From Pollutimonas sp036675275 (GTDB taxonomy: Bacteria > Pseudomonadota > Gammaproteobacteria > Burkholderiales > Burkholderiaceae_B): DNA of 64,000 nucleotides. Below the pieces are notes generated by a model. That model worked only from the letters and a program-made list of their open reading frames with translations, was not told where the DNA came from and searched no databases. The translations under genes were made by a program, and so were the position numbers. The stretch spans positions 6,888-70,887 of the forward strand of contig JAKFFG010000012.1 of assembly GCA_036675275.1 (NCBI GenBank), in the 5' to 3' direction. Positions 25,963-35,026 of this stretch are shown here, piece after piece; within the stretch, counting starts at the first letter, position 1; each line of letters begins with the position of its first letter.

Positions 25963-26691
25963 ATGGCAGTACTCCGCTCAACGCTTTATCAGATTTTCCT
26001 TATCGTTACTGTCATTCCCTATGCCATTGCCTGTTTGTTGTGGGCGCCCCTGCCCCTGCATTGGCGCTACAAGCTCACCATAGGCTGGCCCCGCCTCGGA
26101 ATCTGGGCCGCCAAGGTCATTCTGGGTATCCGGTGGGAACTCAAAGGAGCCGAAAACTTCCCCGACGGTCCTGCCGTCATGCTCTCCAAACATCAATCCG
26201 CCTGGGAAACGATGTTCATCATCGGCTACATGCCGCGAGACATGTGCTTCGTGTACAAGCGGGAACTTCATCGCGTGCCGTTCTTCGGCTGGGGGCTCGC
26301 CCAGCTTCGGATGATACCCATCGACCGCGCAAAAGGCCGCGATGCCTTCGAGCAGGTGGTCAAGATAGGACAGCAGCGCATCAATGAAGGCCGCTGGCCT
26401 ATACTGTTCCCCGAAGGCACTCGCATGTTGCCGGGCAAGACGGGGCGGTACAAGCTGGGCGGGGCACTGTTGGCCACCCGCACCAATACGCCTATCATCC
26501 CCGTTGCCCACAATGCGGGCGAGTGCTGGCCACGCAATGCCTTCATAAAGAAACCTGGGCTAATTACGGTGTCGATCGGCCCGGTGATTGAAACCGCCGG
26601 GCTCGACGCAGAAACGGTGAACCGTAAGGTCCAGGAGTGGATCGAATCAGAAATGCGGGTATTGAACCCTGAACGATATGGGCTTGACTGA
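25963..26691 (+). CDS. plsC: 1-acyl-sn-glycerol-3-phosphate acyltransferase PlsC
   Basis: PlsC adds the second acyl chain to lysophosphatidic acid at the inner membrane. The 242-residue protein has an N-terminal hydrophobic segment (about residues 8-30), the catalytic motif HQSAWET at about 77 (HxxxxE rather than HxxxxD), and FPEGTR at about 147 with PVAHNAG after it. The Glu variant is common among betaproteobacterial homologues to my knowledge. It starts 2 bp after gmhB, and its end overlaps the next gene by 14 bp. Confidence 0.93.
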   Translation: MAVLRSTLYQIFLIVTVIPYAIACLLWAPLPLHWRYKLTIGWPRLGIWAAKVILGIRWELKGAENFPDGPAVMLSKHQSAWETMFIIGYMPRDMCFVYKRELHRVPFFGWGLAQLRMIPIDRAKGRDAFEQVVKIGQQRINEGRWPILFPEGTRMLPGKTGRYKLGGALLATRTNTPIIPVAHNAGECWPRNAFIKKPGLITVSIGPVIETAGLDAETVNRKVQEWIESEMRVLNPERYGLD

Positions 26692-27547
26692 ACAACTGAC
26701 TCTCTTTTCCGACAGCCCCGCTTTGACCGCGACGCGCCAGCCTGCGCCCTTGGCAAGGACCGAACACGCGATAACCACCGCATGTCCGCCCGCCCTGCCC
26801 CATAACGCGCGCTGGCGGGAGGTGAAGACCGCACAGCAGACGATAGGCTATGTGTTGCAACGATCACGGCGCAAAAGCATAGGGCTTACCGTCAACGACG
26901 ACGGCCTGCACGTCACGGCGCCCAATTGGGTCACATTGAGCCAGATCGATTCCACCGTTATAGAGAAAGCGTCCTGGATACTGGGCAAACTGCGTATCAG
27001 GCAGGCGCGCCAGCAGCAGCAAGCAACGGCCGCTACCCTATGGCAGGATGGCGGAACCATTCCATACCTGGGAACCCGCATCGTACTCAAACTGGACGGT
27101 ACGCAGAAGACTCCATTATTTCTGGGTGACGCCTTCTCACCTGCCCATGGCGATGTGCTGAGCCTGGCGCTGCCGCCGGATGCCGATCGCAACCGGATAC
27201 GCGATAGCGTGCACGCCTGGCTGCAGCAACAAGCCCTGGCATGGTTTGGCCGGCGCTTGCAACACTTCCTGGATGCCACTCAGCTGACGATCCGGCGCTG
27301 GCGGCTGTCATCGGCGGCCACGCGCTGGGGCTCATGCAGCAGCGACGGCAACATCATGCTGAACTGGCGGCTTATTCATTTTGGGCATGACATTATCGAT
27401 TACGTCATCGCACATGAGCTGGCACATTTGCGTGAAATGAATCACAGCAAAGACTTCTGGCGTGAAGTCGGGTCGATACTTCCCGGTTTCGAGACGGCCC
27501 GCAATGCCTTGCGCCAGCACGATCCCAGCTCGTTGCCGCTCATCTGA
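26678..27547 (+). CDS. YgjP/SprT-like M48 metallopeptidase domain protein (DUF45)
   Basis: A 289-residue protein with the DUF45/YgjP signatures RWGSCSSDGNIMLNWRLI (about residues 212-229) and the zinc-binding HELAHLREMNHSKDFW (HExxH plus a third His, about 244). The N-terminal 50 residues are low-complexity and probably flexible. Members of this group are predicted zinc peptidases, often encoded near restriction or repair genes, but here part of the glyQS operon end. It overlaps plsC by 14 bp. Substrate unknown. Confidence 0.88.
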   Translation: MGLTEQLTLFSDSPALTATRQPAPLARTEHAITTACPPALPHNARWREVKTAQQTIGYVLQRSRRKSIGLTVNDDGLHVTAPNWVTLSQIDSTVIEKASWILGKLRIRQARQQQQATAATLWQDGGTIPYLGTRIVLKLDGTQKTPLFLGDAFSPAHGDVLSLALPPDADRNRIRDSVHAWLQQQALAWFGRRLQHFLDATQLTIRRWRLSSAATRWGSCSSDGNIMLNWRLIHFGHDIIDYVIAHELAHLREMNHSKDFWREVGSILPGFETARNALRQHDPSSLPLI

Positions 27548-27595
27548 ACCGCGGGGCGCATGCGCCCTATCTGAATAACGATCAAGGAGATTGTT

Positions 27596-27991
27596 TTGCG
27601 TTTACTACATACCATGCTGCGTGTCGGCGACCTGGACCGTTCACTGGCTTTCTATACCGATGTGCTGGGCATGAAGCTCTTGCGCCGTAAAGATTATCCC
27701 GACGGCAAATTCACGCTCGCCTTTGTGGGTTACCAGGAAGAAAGCGAAGGGGCCGTGCTGGAACTGACCCACAATTGGGACACCTCTTCCTACGATCTGG
27801 GCAATGGCTACGGGCACATCGCCCTGGAAGTCGAAGACGCGTACGACGCCTGTGCCCGCATCAAGGAACGGGGCGGCAACGTGACGCGCGAAGCCGGCCC
27901 CATGAAACACGGCCAAACCGTCATTGCCTTCGTGGAAGATCCCGATGGCTACAAGATTGAGCTGATACAGCGTAAAGAGCGGGCGGACTAA
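27596..27991 (+). CDS. gloA: Lactoylglutathione lyase (glyoxalase I)
   Basis: GloA isomerises the methylglyoxal-glutathione hemithioacetal to S-lactoylglutathione. The 131-residue protein has the four expected metal ligands: His5 (LLHTML), the Glu in VLELTHNW, the His in YGHIALEV and the Glu in YKIELIQR. The length and lack of extra loops fit the Ni-type bacterial enzyme. Translation appears to start at TTG 27596, preceded by AAGGAGA. It is convergent with, and overlaps by 4 bp, the end of the FadE-like gene. Confidence 0.95.
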   Translation: MRLLHTMLRVGDLDRSLAFYTDVLGMKLLRRKDYPDGKFTLAFVGYQEESEGAVLELTHNWDTSSYDLGNGYGHIALEVEDAYDACARIKERGGNVTREAGPMKHGQTVIAFVEDPDGYKIELIQRKERAD

Positions 27992-30216
27992 ACCGGATTT
28001 TGCGGCCTGCGAAATTCGCCGGCCGCAAAGTCATCGACTTCGACAACGGCAGCCACCGCCTTTTCCGCCGCCTCCAGCGCATCGGCCTGGGCTTGCGTAA
28101 TGGCGCCGTTGGCATGCGCAAGCCGCCAGTCCTTGAGCCCGGCGTGCCGGACACGATCCAGCAAGGGCTGAACTTCTACCACCAGCTCGAAGGCGCGTTC
28201 CAGCTGCTCGACGCTGGGGCTGTCGTGGCCCTCCCACACTGCCCCCACCAATCGATCGCGCGTATCGGAGGGCTCGAGCAGTATGTCTGCGCATAGCGCC
28301 GTCGTCTTGTCGGACGGAGGCGCCGCCCGCAAACCGGGAGGCAGCAACAAAGCGCGCAGCACCCAGCTGGCGCCGCGCGCGGGAAGATTGAGCAATACAT
28401 CGTCCAGGCGTTTTTCCACCGTCGCAAATGCCTGCTCGGCGCACCACTTTACCAGCGGCAGGTCAGATTCGTGTTGCCCCTCGTTTTGCCAGCGCTTGAG
28501 CACCGCGGTAAGCAAGTACAGCTCGGCCAGCACATCGCCCAGGCGCGCAGAAAGCATTTCCTTGCGTTTGAGCGACCCCCCCAGCGTCAGCAAGGCAATT
28601 TCGGAAACCAGCGCGAATGCGGCCGAATACCGGATCAGTCCGCGATGGTAAGGCGCTGCGGCCCCCGTTCCTCGAGGGGCAGAAACGAAACGCGCGGCGG
28701 TCCACGCCATGCCGGTTGCACGCAGCGCGTTCTTGACGCTGTGGGCAAGGTGTTTCCATATCACCGCATCGAACGCGTCTTCACCTGCGGTCTGATCGCT
28801 GTTGCCAAGCGCCACCACTTCTTTCATCAGGTAGGGGTGAGCCCGTATGGCGCCCTGGCCAAAGACGATGAGACTGCGCGTGAGGATGTTGGCGCCCTCT
28901 ACTGTAATGGCCACGGGCAAGGCGCGATACAAACTGCCCAGATAATTGCTGGGCCCATCGATGACGGCTTTGCCCGCGTGCACGTCCATGGCGTCATTCA
29001 CTGATTGCCGCATGCGCTCGGTGGCATGCAGTTTCATGATGGCCGACACAACGGACGGCTTGTATCCCAACTGCAGACCCGAACAGGTGAAACGACGAGC
29101 CGCTTCCACCAGGTAGGCGTTGCCGGCAAGGCGACCCAACTTTTCCTGTATACCTTCAAATTTCCCTATGGGGATGCCGAATTGAGTGCGGACGCGGGCG
29201 TAGGCGCCCGAGGTGTGAGCCGCAAATACGCAGGCGGCAGCCGACAGGGACGGCAAAGAGATACCGCGTCCGGCGGCAAGGGCGCTCATGAGCATTTGCC
29301 ATCCCTGGCCCGCCTGCTGCACGCCGCCGATTAGGGCGTCGATAGGCACGAATACGTCGGTGCCTTCGGTCGGGCCATTCTGAAACGCCTGCATCGCGGG
29401 CAAGTGCCTGCGGCCTATGGTGACGCCGGGCAGCCCTGTGGGCACCAGCGCAACCGAAATACCCAGCTCGCGCTTGTTGCCGATAAGGCCTTCAGGATCG
29501 GACAGCTTGAAAGCCAGGCCCATTACCGTCGCCACAGGACTGAGGGTAATGTAGCGCTTGCGCCAATTGAGCAATATGCCCAACGTGCTTATACCGTCGA
29601 CCTCGCGCCGGCATACGATGCCGGAGTCGGTCATGGCCGCGGCGTCGGACCCGGCTTCGGGGCTGGTCAGGCCGAAACAGGGGATTTCTTCACCGTGGGC
29701 GAGTCGCGGCAACCAGTACTGGCGCTGCTCTTCAGTGCCAAACTGCATAAGCAGCTCACCGGGCCCCAGCGAGTTCGGAACCATGACGGTAACGCCGGCA
29801 GTAACGGATCGCACGGATATACGGCGCACCACTTCGGAATGCGCGTACGCCGAAAAACCAAGCCCCCCGTATTCTTTGGGGATGATCATGCCGAAGAAGC
29901 CATGCTGTTTGAGGTATGCCCATACCGCTGGGGGCAGATCGCCATGCTGCCACGTGATTTCCCAGTCGTTGAGCATGCGGCAGAGCTCGGCAACCGGACC
30001 ATCCATGAAAGCCTGTTCATCGGCGGTAAGCGCGACGGGTTTCACATTGACCAGGGAACTCCAGTCGGGCCTGCCGGAGAAAATCTGGGCGTCCCACCAG
30101 ACGTCGCCGGCTTCAATGGCCTGCTGCTCGGTGGGCGACAGGGTCGGCATGCTTTCGCGCGCCATACGGTACAGAGGTTCAGTCAGCCACTGACGGCGCC
30201 ACGCTCTCCAGTTCAT
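27988..30216 (-). CDS. fadE: FadE-like acyl-CoA dehydrogenase
   Basis: With the ATG at 30216 (after AAGGGA) the product has 742 residues, somewhat shorter at the N-terminus than E. coli FadE but with the same arrangement. An N-terminal helical part leads to KEYGGLGFSAYAHSEVVRRI and FGLTSPEAGSDAAAMTDSGIV (the central beta domain), then the C-terminal domain with AMDVHAGKAVIDGPSNYLG, and a long DUF1974-like tail after about residue 470. It catalyses the FAD-dependent first step of fatty acid beta-oxidation. The gene stands alone, divergent from the hypothetical at 30346. Which chain length it uses is not visible. Confidence 0.9.
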   Translation of the reverse strand: MNWRAWRRQWLTEPLYRMARESMPTLSPTEQQAIEAGDVWWDAQIFSGRPDWSSLVNVKPVALTADEQAFMDGPVAELCRMLNDWEITWQHGDLPPAVWAYLKQHGFFGMIIPKEYGGLGFSAYAHSEVVRRISVRSVTAGVTVMVPNSLGPGELLMQFGTEEQRQYWLPRLAHGEEIPCFGLTSPEAGSDAAAMTDSGIVCRREVDGISTLGILLNWRKRYITLSPVATVMGLAFKLSDPEGLIGNKRELGISVALVPTGLPGVTIGRRHLPAMQAFQNGPTEGTDVFVPIDALIGGVQQAGQGWQMLMSALAAGRGISLPSLSAAACVFAAHTSGAYARVRTQFGIPIGKFEGIQEKLGRLAGNAYLVEAARRFTCSGLQLGYKPSVVSAIMKLHATERMRQSVNDAMDVHAGKAVIDGPSNYLGSLYRALPVAITVEGANILTRSLIVFGQGAIRAHPYLMKEVVALGNSDQTAGEDAFDAVIWKHLAHSVKNALRATGMAWTAARFVSAPRGTGAAAPYHRGLIRYSAAFALVSEIALLTLGGSLKRKEMLSARLGDVLAELYLLTAVLKRWQNEGQHESDLPLVKWCAEQAFATVEKRLDDVLLNLPARGASWVLRALLLPPGLRAAPPSDKTTALCADILLEPSDTRDRLVGAVWEGHDSPSVEQLERAFELVVEVQPLLDRVRHAGLKDWRLAHANGAITQAQADALEAAEKAVAAVVEVDDFAAGEFRRPQNPV

Positions 30217-30345
30217 GATGGTCCCTTTGTTGCTTTGATGTGATGTGTCATTATCTCCTGAAAGCACAGGTCGCGAATCGAGCAAATAATGGGCGGAAGA
30301 CGGTACTGGCGTTAAAATCGTCGCTTGCTCCCGCCGACATTGCCA

Positions 30346-30801
30346 ATGACTACTATGTTGCCCTCCAGCCCTGTTCCGATCCGCGAGGCCTGTCCGCCGG
30401 GTGCGTGCACGTGCGACCGGGAAAGCCTGCTCGAGGATCCCGATGGCGATACGCGCATTCTCCTGCTCACCAAAGAGCAGGAAAAAAAACTCATTGCACG
30501 CATCGAAAACATATCAAGCTACAGCGACTTGAAACACATCGAAGAGCGCATCCATGCGCAACTCGGTGTAATGTTGCATATCACGCCCAGCGTCCATGGC
30601 GTGCGAACGGTGCGCGGCTTGACGATCCAGCTCAGCCCTCGCCCAGGGCTTTGCAGGAAGACGCGGCAATCCATACCCGCCGCCATACGCCGATGCCTGG
30701 AGCAGAATCCGGAGATTGTCTATCCACTGCTCGACGAGCACGACCTGCTCGGCTCCCACGGCGGTCGCGATGTCCCGATGCCGGACCACCGAACCGGGTA
30801 A
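30346..30801 (+). CDS. Conserved hypothetical protein with N-terminal Cys cluster
   Basis: A 151-residue protein from the ATG at 30346; a TTG at 30325 is a possible earlier start. I recognise no named domain. Residues 10-25 contain REACPPGACTCDRE, a compact CxxxxCxC group that could bind metal. The middle (LTKEQEKKLIARIENISSYSDLKHIEERIHAQL) is predicted helical, and the C-terminal part has GLCRKTRQSIPAAIRRCLEQNPEI and LLDEHDLL. Good codon structure and tight spacing (40 bp) to the glutaredoxin-like gene support a real gene. I have seen similar short proteins in Alcaligenaceae, so it is probably lineage-restricted. A redox or metal role is a guess from the cysteines and the neighbour. Confidence 0.75.
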   Translation: MTTMLPSSPVPIREACPPGACTCDRESLLEDPDGDTRILLLTKEQEKKLIARIENISSYSDLKHIEERIHAQLGVMLHITPSVHGVRTVRGLTIQLSPRPGLCRKTRQSIPAAIRRCLEQNPEIVYPLLDEHDLLGSHGGRDVPMPDHRTG

Positions 30802-30841
30802 ACTTCGGCCTTCTTCCCTGCAAGTTTCGAGATTACTTCCT

Positions 30842-31213
30842 ATGTTGATGAAAACCCTGCGTGTCGGTCTTGGCCAACTGATTGTGCTCGGCGATGCCGT
30901 GACGCGCCCTCGTCCGCAACAGCGTTCCGCCCAGGGCCGGGCCCAGGTTGCCAAGGAAGCGGCCGGACTGTCGCTCTACCAGTTTCACGCCTGCCCTTTC
31001 TGCGTCAAGACCCGCCGCGCCCTGCATCGCCTCGACGTGCAGGTAACGCTGCATGACGCCAAGAAAAGTCCCATGCGCGAGCGCCTGCTCGAAGGCGGAG
31101 GCAAGGTCAAAGTGCCCTGCCTGCATATCGAGGAAGAGGGCCAATCCCGCTGGCTCTACGAGTCCAACGAAATAATCGCCTATCTGGAGCAGCGCTTCTC
31201 CGGGATTGCCTGA
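30842..31213 (+). CDS. Glutaredoxin-like / GST N-terminal domain protein
   Basis: The start at 30842 gives 123 residues. About 43 N-terminal residues with a hydrophobic patch (LGQLIVLGDAV) precede a glutaredoxin fold: LYQFHACPFCVKTRRALHRL holds the CPFC active site, KVKVPCLHIEEEG the cis-Pro loop, and WLYESNEIIAYLEQRF the GSH-binding end. It would reduce disulfides or glutathionylated proteins. The N-terminal extension could be a membrane anchor. Upstream in-frame sequence back to 30716 is inside the preceding gene and rejected. Confidence 0.87.
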   Translation: MLMKTLRVGLGQLIVLGDAVTRPRPQQRSAQGRAQVAKEAAGLSLYQFHACPFCVKTRRALHRLDVQVTLHDAKKSPMRERLLEGGGKVKVPCLHIEEEGQSRWLYESNEIIAYLEQRFSGIA

Positions 31214-31282
31214 CCAGGCGCTTTTTCCGCTGCCATGCTGGTTTTCCGTACACTATAGGGGTCCAGACAACAAAGTCCAGCC

Positions 31283-32272
31283 ATGGAAGATATCGTCCAG
31301 CTGCGTCCAGAAGGCTTGTATTGCCCGGCAGGCGACTTCCATATCGATCCGTGGCAGCCGGTGGCGCGGGCAGTGATTACGCACGGGCATGGCGACCATG
31401 CGAAGCCCGGAATGGGCGAATACTATACGTCTCGTGTCGGCTTGCCCATCCTGCAATGGCGATTGCAGGACCAGCTATTTCATCCTTGCGACTACGGCGA
31501 GGTGTTCCGGCTGGGCAGTGCACGGGTATCGCTGCATCCCGCGGGCCATGTACTGGGCTCCGCGCAGGTGCGCATAGAAGTCGACGGCCGCACATGGGTG
31601 ATTTCCGGCGACTACAAGCGCCAGGCCGACCCCACGTGCGCCCCATTCGAAGTCGTACCCTGCGATACCTTCATCACCGAATCCACGTTTGGCTTGCCCA
31701 TCTATCGCTGGCCCGACGCATCCCTTGTCGCGCGCGACATTGTGCAATGGAGGGATCACTGTGCGGCCCGAGGGCAAACCGCCATATTGTTCTGTTATGC
31801 CCTGGGCAAGGCACAACGCGTGCTCGCCGAGATCATGGCCCACACTGATAAACCAGTGCTGCTGCATGGGGCCATGGCCGCAGGCGTAGAGGTCTATCGA
31901 CGCGCCGGCATATCAATGACACCGACCCGGCTCATCAGCGAAATGCCGGCCGGAGCCGATTTCGCGGGAGAGCTGGTCATGGCTCCGCCATCGGCGGCCG
32001 GCAGCTCGTGGCTGCGGCGCTTTCGCAATGCGCAACAGGGTTTTGCGTCGGGCTGGATGCGCGTGCGCGGCAACCGGCGGCGGCGCAATATGGATCGCGG
32101 CTTTGTTATTTCCGACCATGCCGACTGGCCGGATCTCATGGACACCATACGGCAAACAGGAGCCAGCCGGGTCATCGTCACCCATGGCGATACGCACGCA
32201 CTGGTGCGCGCCCTGAATGAAGAAGGAATCGCCGCCGAAACACTTACGACCCAATTTGGCGAGGACGACTGA
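31283..32272 (+). CDS. Ligase-associated MBL-fold DNA exonuclease
   Basis: A 329-residue metallo-beta-lactamase/beta-CASP-like protein. It has VITHGHGDHAKPGMG (the HxHxDH metal motif), HPAGHVLGSAQVRIE, SGDYKRQADPTC and TESTFGLPIYRW, matching the exonuclease that is encoded beside ATP-dependent DNA ligases in many proteobacteria. It ends 3 bp before the ligase gene, and the pair is clearly an operon. The gene product is predicted to trim DNA ends before sealing. The usual Lhr-type helicase and metallophosphoesterase partners are not adjacent. Confidence 0.9.
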   Translation: MEDIVQLRPEGLYCPAGDFHIDPWQPVARAVITHGHGDHAKPGMGEYYTSRVGLPILQWRLQDQLFHPCDYGEVFRLGSARVSLHPAGHVLGSAQVRIEVDGRTWVISGDYKRQADPTCAPFEVVPCDTFITESTFGLPIYRWPDASLVARDIVQWRDHCAARGQTAILFCYALGKAQRVLAEIMAHTDKPVLLHGAMAAGVEVYRRAGISMTPTRLISEMPAGADFAGELVMAPPSAAGSSWLRRFRNAQQGFASGWMRVRGNRRRRNMDRGFVISDHADWPDLMDTIRQTGASRVIVTHGDTHALVRALNEEGIAAETLTTQFGEDD

Positions 32273-32275
32273 AAC

Positions 32276-33883
32276 ATGGAGCGCTTCGCCCTCCTTTATC
32301 AGGAACTGGATCGCAGCACGGCAACGCTGGACAAGCGCGCCGCCCTGCTCGCTTACTTTCGCGACGCACCGCCGCGCGATGCGGCGTGGGCGCTCTATCT
32401 GCTGTCGGGTGGAAAAATCACGAGCGCGAAGCGCAAAATCGCCACGACATCGGAATTGCGCGAATGGATCGCCGCAGCCACCGGCATGCCGGACTGGCTG
32501 GTGCAGGAAAGCTACGATCATGTCGGCGACCTGGCCGAAACCCTGGCTCTGCTGATGCCGGACCCACAGCACTCCATGGAAGATATCCCTTTGGCGGACT
32601 GGATAGAATTCCGGCTTCTGCCGGTTGCCAACAGCGCGCCGCAGGATAGGCGGGATGCCATTCTGCAGGCTTGGCGCGGCCTGCCTCTGGATCAACGACT
32701 GGTGTTCAACAAACTGCTGACGGGCTCCTTGCGCGTAGGCGTCTCCAAGAGGCTGGTTCAGCAAGCCCTGGCCGAGCTCTCGGGAATAGACATCGCCCGC
32801 ATAGCGCAACGCATGCTCGGCGCGTGGCTGCCTTCGCCCGCCTTTCTGCGCGATCTGCTGTCCGCCGAAACTTTGCCTACGGACAGCCAGCAACCCTACC
32901 CTTTTTTCCTGGCGTCGCCCCTGGAGAACGAACCGGCAACACTGGGCCACATTGCCGACTGGATGCTCGAATGGAAGTGGGATGGCATCCGGCTGCAAGT
33001 GCTCAAGCGCCGGGGTAGTGTGGCGCTCTGGTCCCGGGGCGAAGAACGCCTGGACGGACGCTTCCCGGAAATCGAGGCCGCGGCGGCCGCTCTTGCCCAC
33101 GACTGTGTGCTCGATGGCGAATTGCTGGCATGGCGCGATGGAGAAAGCGCGCCCATGCCCTTTGCCGCCCTGCAGACCCGCATCCAGCGGCTCAAGCCCG
33201 TGCCGAAGATCCTGAAGGAAACGCCTGTGCAAGTCATGGTCTACGATCTGCTTGAACGCGATGGTGAAGATTTGCGCCCCCTTCCACAGTACGAACGCCG
33301 CCGGGCGCTCGAGTCGCTGCTGGAGCAGAGCCCTCCCGGTTCGCCCTTGCGCCTGTCGCCACTGATAGACGCCGCCGATTGGAATGAGGCTGGCGCCCTG
33401 CGCGACAGCGTGAGGGAGCGCGGGGTGGAAGGCCTGATGCTCAAGCGCGTGACCGCAACATACCAGGCCGGTCGCCGTCGCGGCGACTGGTGGAAATGGA
33501 AAATTGATCCGCTGACGATAGATGCCGTCCTGCTGTACGCCCAGCCCGGGCATGGGCGACGCAGCACGCTTTATACCGACTATACGTTCGGACTGTGGAG
33601 CGGGGAAACGCTGACGCCGATCGCCAAGGCCTATTCCGGCCTGAGCGACAAAGAGATATTGGAGCTGGACAAATGGATCCGCGCACATACCATTGATCGC
33701 TTCGGGCCGGTCCGGGCCGTGGAACCGCAGCATGTGTTCGAGCTGGCGTTCGAAGCGGTCAATCTGTCCAAGCGGCACAAGTCTGGTGTGGCCGTCCGTT
33801 TTCCGCGCATACTGCGCTGGCGGCTCGACAAGCCGGTCGGCGAAGCCGACCGGCTGGAAACACTGAAGACGCTGGCGAAGTAG
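32276..33883 (+). CDS. ATP-dependent DNA ligase (exonuclease-associated type)
   Basis: A 535-residue ligase with an N-terminal helical domain, an adenylation domain and an OB fold. The nucleotidyltransferase motif I is EWKWDGIR with Lys234 as the adenylated residue; others include ELLAWRDG (III region), GVEGLMLKR (IV) and WWKWKIDP (V). The C-terminus ends with VRFPRILRWRLDKP (OB domain). It is distinct from LigD (no polymerase or phosphoesterase domain) and from NAD-dependent LigA. Partner of the exonuclease gene 3 bp upstream in presumed DNA repair. Confidence 0.94.
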   Translation: MERFALLYQELDRSTATLDKRAALLAYFRDAPPRDAAWALYLLSGGKITSAKRKIATTSELREWIAAATGMPDWLVQESYDHVGDLAETLALLMPDPQHSMEDIPLADWIEFRLLPVANSAPQDRRDAILQAWRGLPLDQRLVFNKLLTGSLRVGVSKRLVQQALAELSGIDIARIAQRMLGAWLPSPAFLRDLLSAETLPTDSQQPYPFFLASPLENEPATLGHIADWMLEWKWDGIRLQVLKRRGSVALWSRGEERLDGRFPEIEAAAAALAHDCVLDGELLAWRDGESAPMPFAALQTRIQRLKPVPKILKETPVQVMVYDLLERDGEDLRPLPQYERRRALESLLEQSPPGSPLRLSPLIDAADWNEAGALRDSVRERGVEGLMLKRVTATYQAGRRRGDWWKWKIDPLTIDAVLLYAQPGHGRRSTLYTDYTFGLWSGETLTPIAKAYSGLSDKEILELDKWIRAHTIDRFGPVRAVEPQHVFELAFEAVNLSKRHKSGVAVRFPRILRWRLDKPVGEADRLETLKTLAK

Positions 33884-33915
33884 CAGACCCGTCGATACGC
33901 GCGATTTCGCGCAAG

Positions 33916-34620
33916 TCAGGTCCGTTTTGGCGTCTCGAGCCCTTTCATCACAGCAGGACGGGCCACGAAGGTATCGAGCACGCGTGTAACGTTCCTGAAA
34001 TCCGAGATTCCCACCAGCTCACCTGCCTCGTAGAAGCCTATCAGGTTGCGCACCCACGGAAAGGTCGCGATATCGGCGATGGTGTAGTCGTCGCCCATGA
34101 TCCAGCTGCGGCCCTCGAGCCGCTGATCGAGCACGCCCAGCAGGCGCCTGGCTTCGGCAACATAGCGGTCGCGAGGACGCTTGTCTTCGTAATCCTTGCC
34201 GGCAAACTTGTTGAAAAAACCCAGTTGGCCGAACATCGGGCCTATGCCCCCCATCTGAAACATCAGCCACTGTATCGTATGGTATCGGCCGGCCGCATCC
34301 CGCGGCATGAATTTTCCGGCCTTCTCGGCCAGATAGAAAAGAATGGCGCCCGACTCGAACAGCCCAAGTGGCTTGCCGTCCGGACCGTTGGGATCCAGGA
34401 TGGCAGGAATCTTGTTGTTGGGGCTGAGGGAGAGGAACTCCGGCGAGTTTTGCTCTTTGTCATCGAAGCGGACAAGATGCGGTTCATAAGGCAGCCCGGT
34501 TTCTTCCAGCATAATCGCAGCCTTGACGCCATTGGGCGTAGGCACCGAATAGAGCTGAATGCGGTTAGGGTGCTGCGCGGGCCATTTCTTGGTGATCGGG
34601 AAAAGAGAGAGATCAGTCAC
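33916..34620 (-). CDS. Glutathione S-transferase family protein (YghU/YfcG-like)
   Basis: A 234-residue GST-fold protein beginning at GTG 34620 after AAGGA. The N-terminal thioredoxin-like half contains IQLYSVPTPNGVKAAIMLEETGLPYE and NPNGPDGKP-type loop ahead of LFESGAILFYLAEKAGKF. The helical C-terminal half has FGQLGFFNKFAGKDYEDKRPRDRYVAEARRLLGVLDQRLE, close to the Nu-class disulfide-bond reductases. Likely acts on glutathione-linked disulfides or electrophiles. It is convergent with the DNA ligase gene and stands alone. Confidence 0.88.
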   Translation of the reverse strand: MTDLSLFPITKKWPAQHPNRIQLYSVPTPNGVKAAIMLEETGLPYEPHLVRFDDKEQNSPEFLSLSPNNKIPAILDPNGPDGKPLGLFESGAILFYLAEKAGKFMPRDAAGRYHTIQWLMFQMGGIGPMFGQLGFFNKFAGKDYEDKRPRDRYVAEARRLLGVLDQRLEGRSWIMGDDYTIADIATFPWVRNLIGFYEAGELVGISDFRNVTRVLDTFVARPAVMKGLETPKRT

Positions 34621-34669
34621 TGAGTATCCTTAGGCGAGGAAAGGGACGTCCAGAATACCTCATACGCTG

Positions 34670-35026
34670 TCAGGCGAGCTCCCAGGCGATAGACACAACA
34701 CCAAGCAACAATACTGCTGCCGACGCAATAAACCACCGCACTGTCCGTTCGTACTCGTGTTCTTCGTCGTCTGCCAGGCGCAGAGCCCTGTACAACGCGA
34801 TAATCTGGAGCACAATGGCAGTGGTCAACATGATGCCGGGAATAATGGATTTGATTGTCCACTCGCCAGGGGCTTCCATGCCCCAGAAGCGCAAGAATCC
34901 AAGCGAAAACCCCAGCAAGACAGTAATGGCGGTGATTATTCCCTGCCGGTAACCCTGGGGTAACGGCTTTCTGGCCTTTCCACCAGCTGGCTTGCGACTT
35001 TCCCCGGCAATTTCGATTTCAGGCAT
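34670..35026 (-). CDS. Small hypothetical membrane protein
   Basis: A 118-residue protein from the ATG at 35026; a longer in-frame reading to 35152 is less likely. A basic N-terminus (KPAGGKARKPLPQGY) precedes three hydrophobic segments, roughly residues 32-52, 58-78 and 96-116, with an acidic loop (LADDEEHEYER) between the last two. I recognise no domain. It lies upstream of and on the same strand as the GST gene, 49 bp away, and could be co-transcribed. Topology and role are not determined. Confidence 0.65.
   Translation of the reverse strand: MPEIEIAGESRKPAGGKARKPLPQGYRQGIITAITVLLGFSLGFLRFWGMEAPGEWTIKSIIPGIMLTTAIVLQIIALYRALRLADDEEHEYERTVRWFIASAAVLLLGVVSIAWELA

Noticed and set aside
31913..33778. 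621-codon minus-strand frame opposite the exonuclease and ligase genes
   Set aside because: It runs antisense to two well-recognised genes, and its sequence shows no domain or ribosome site.
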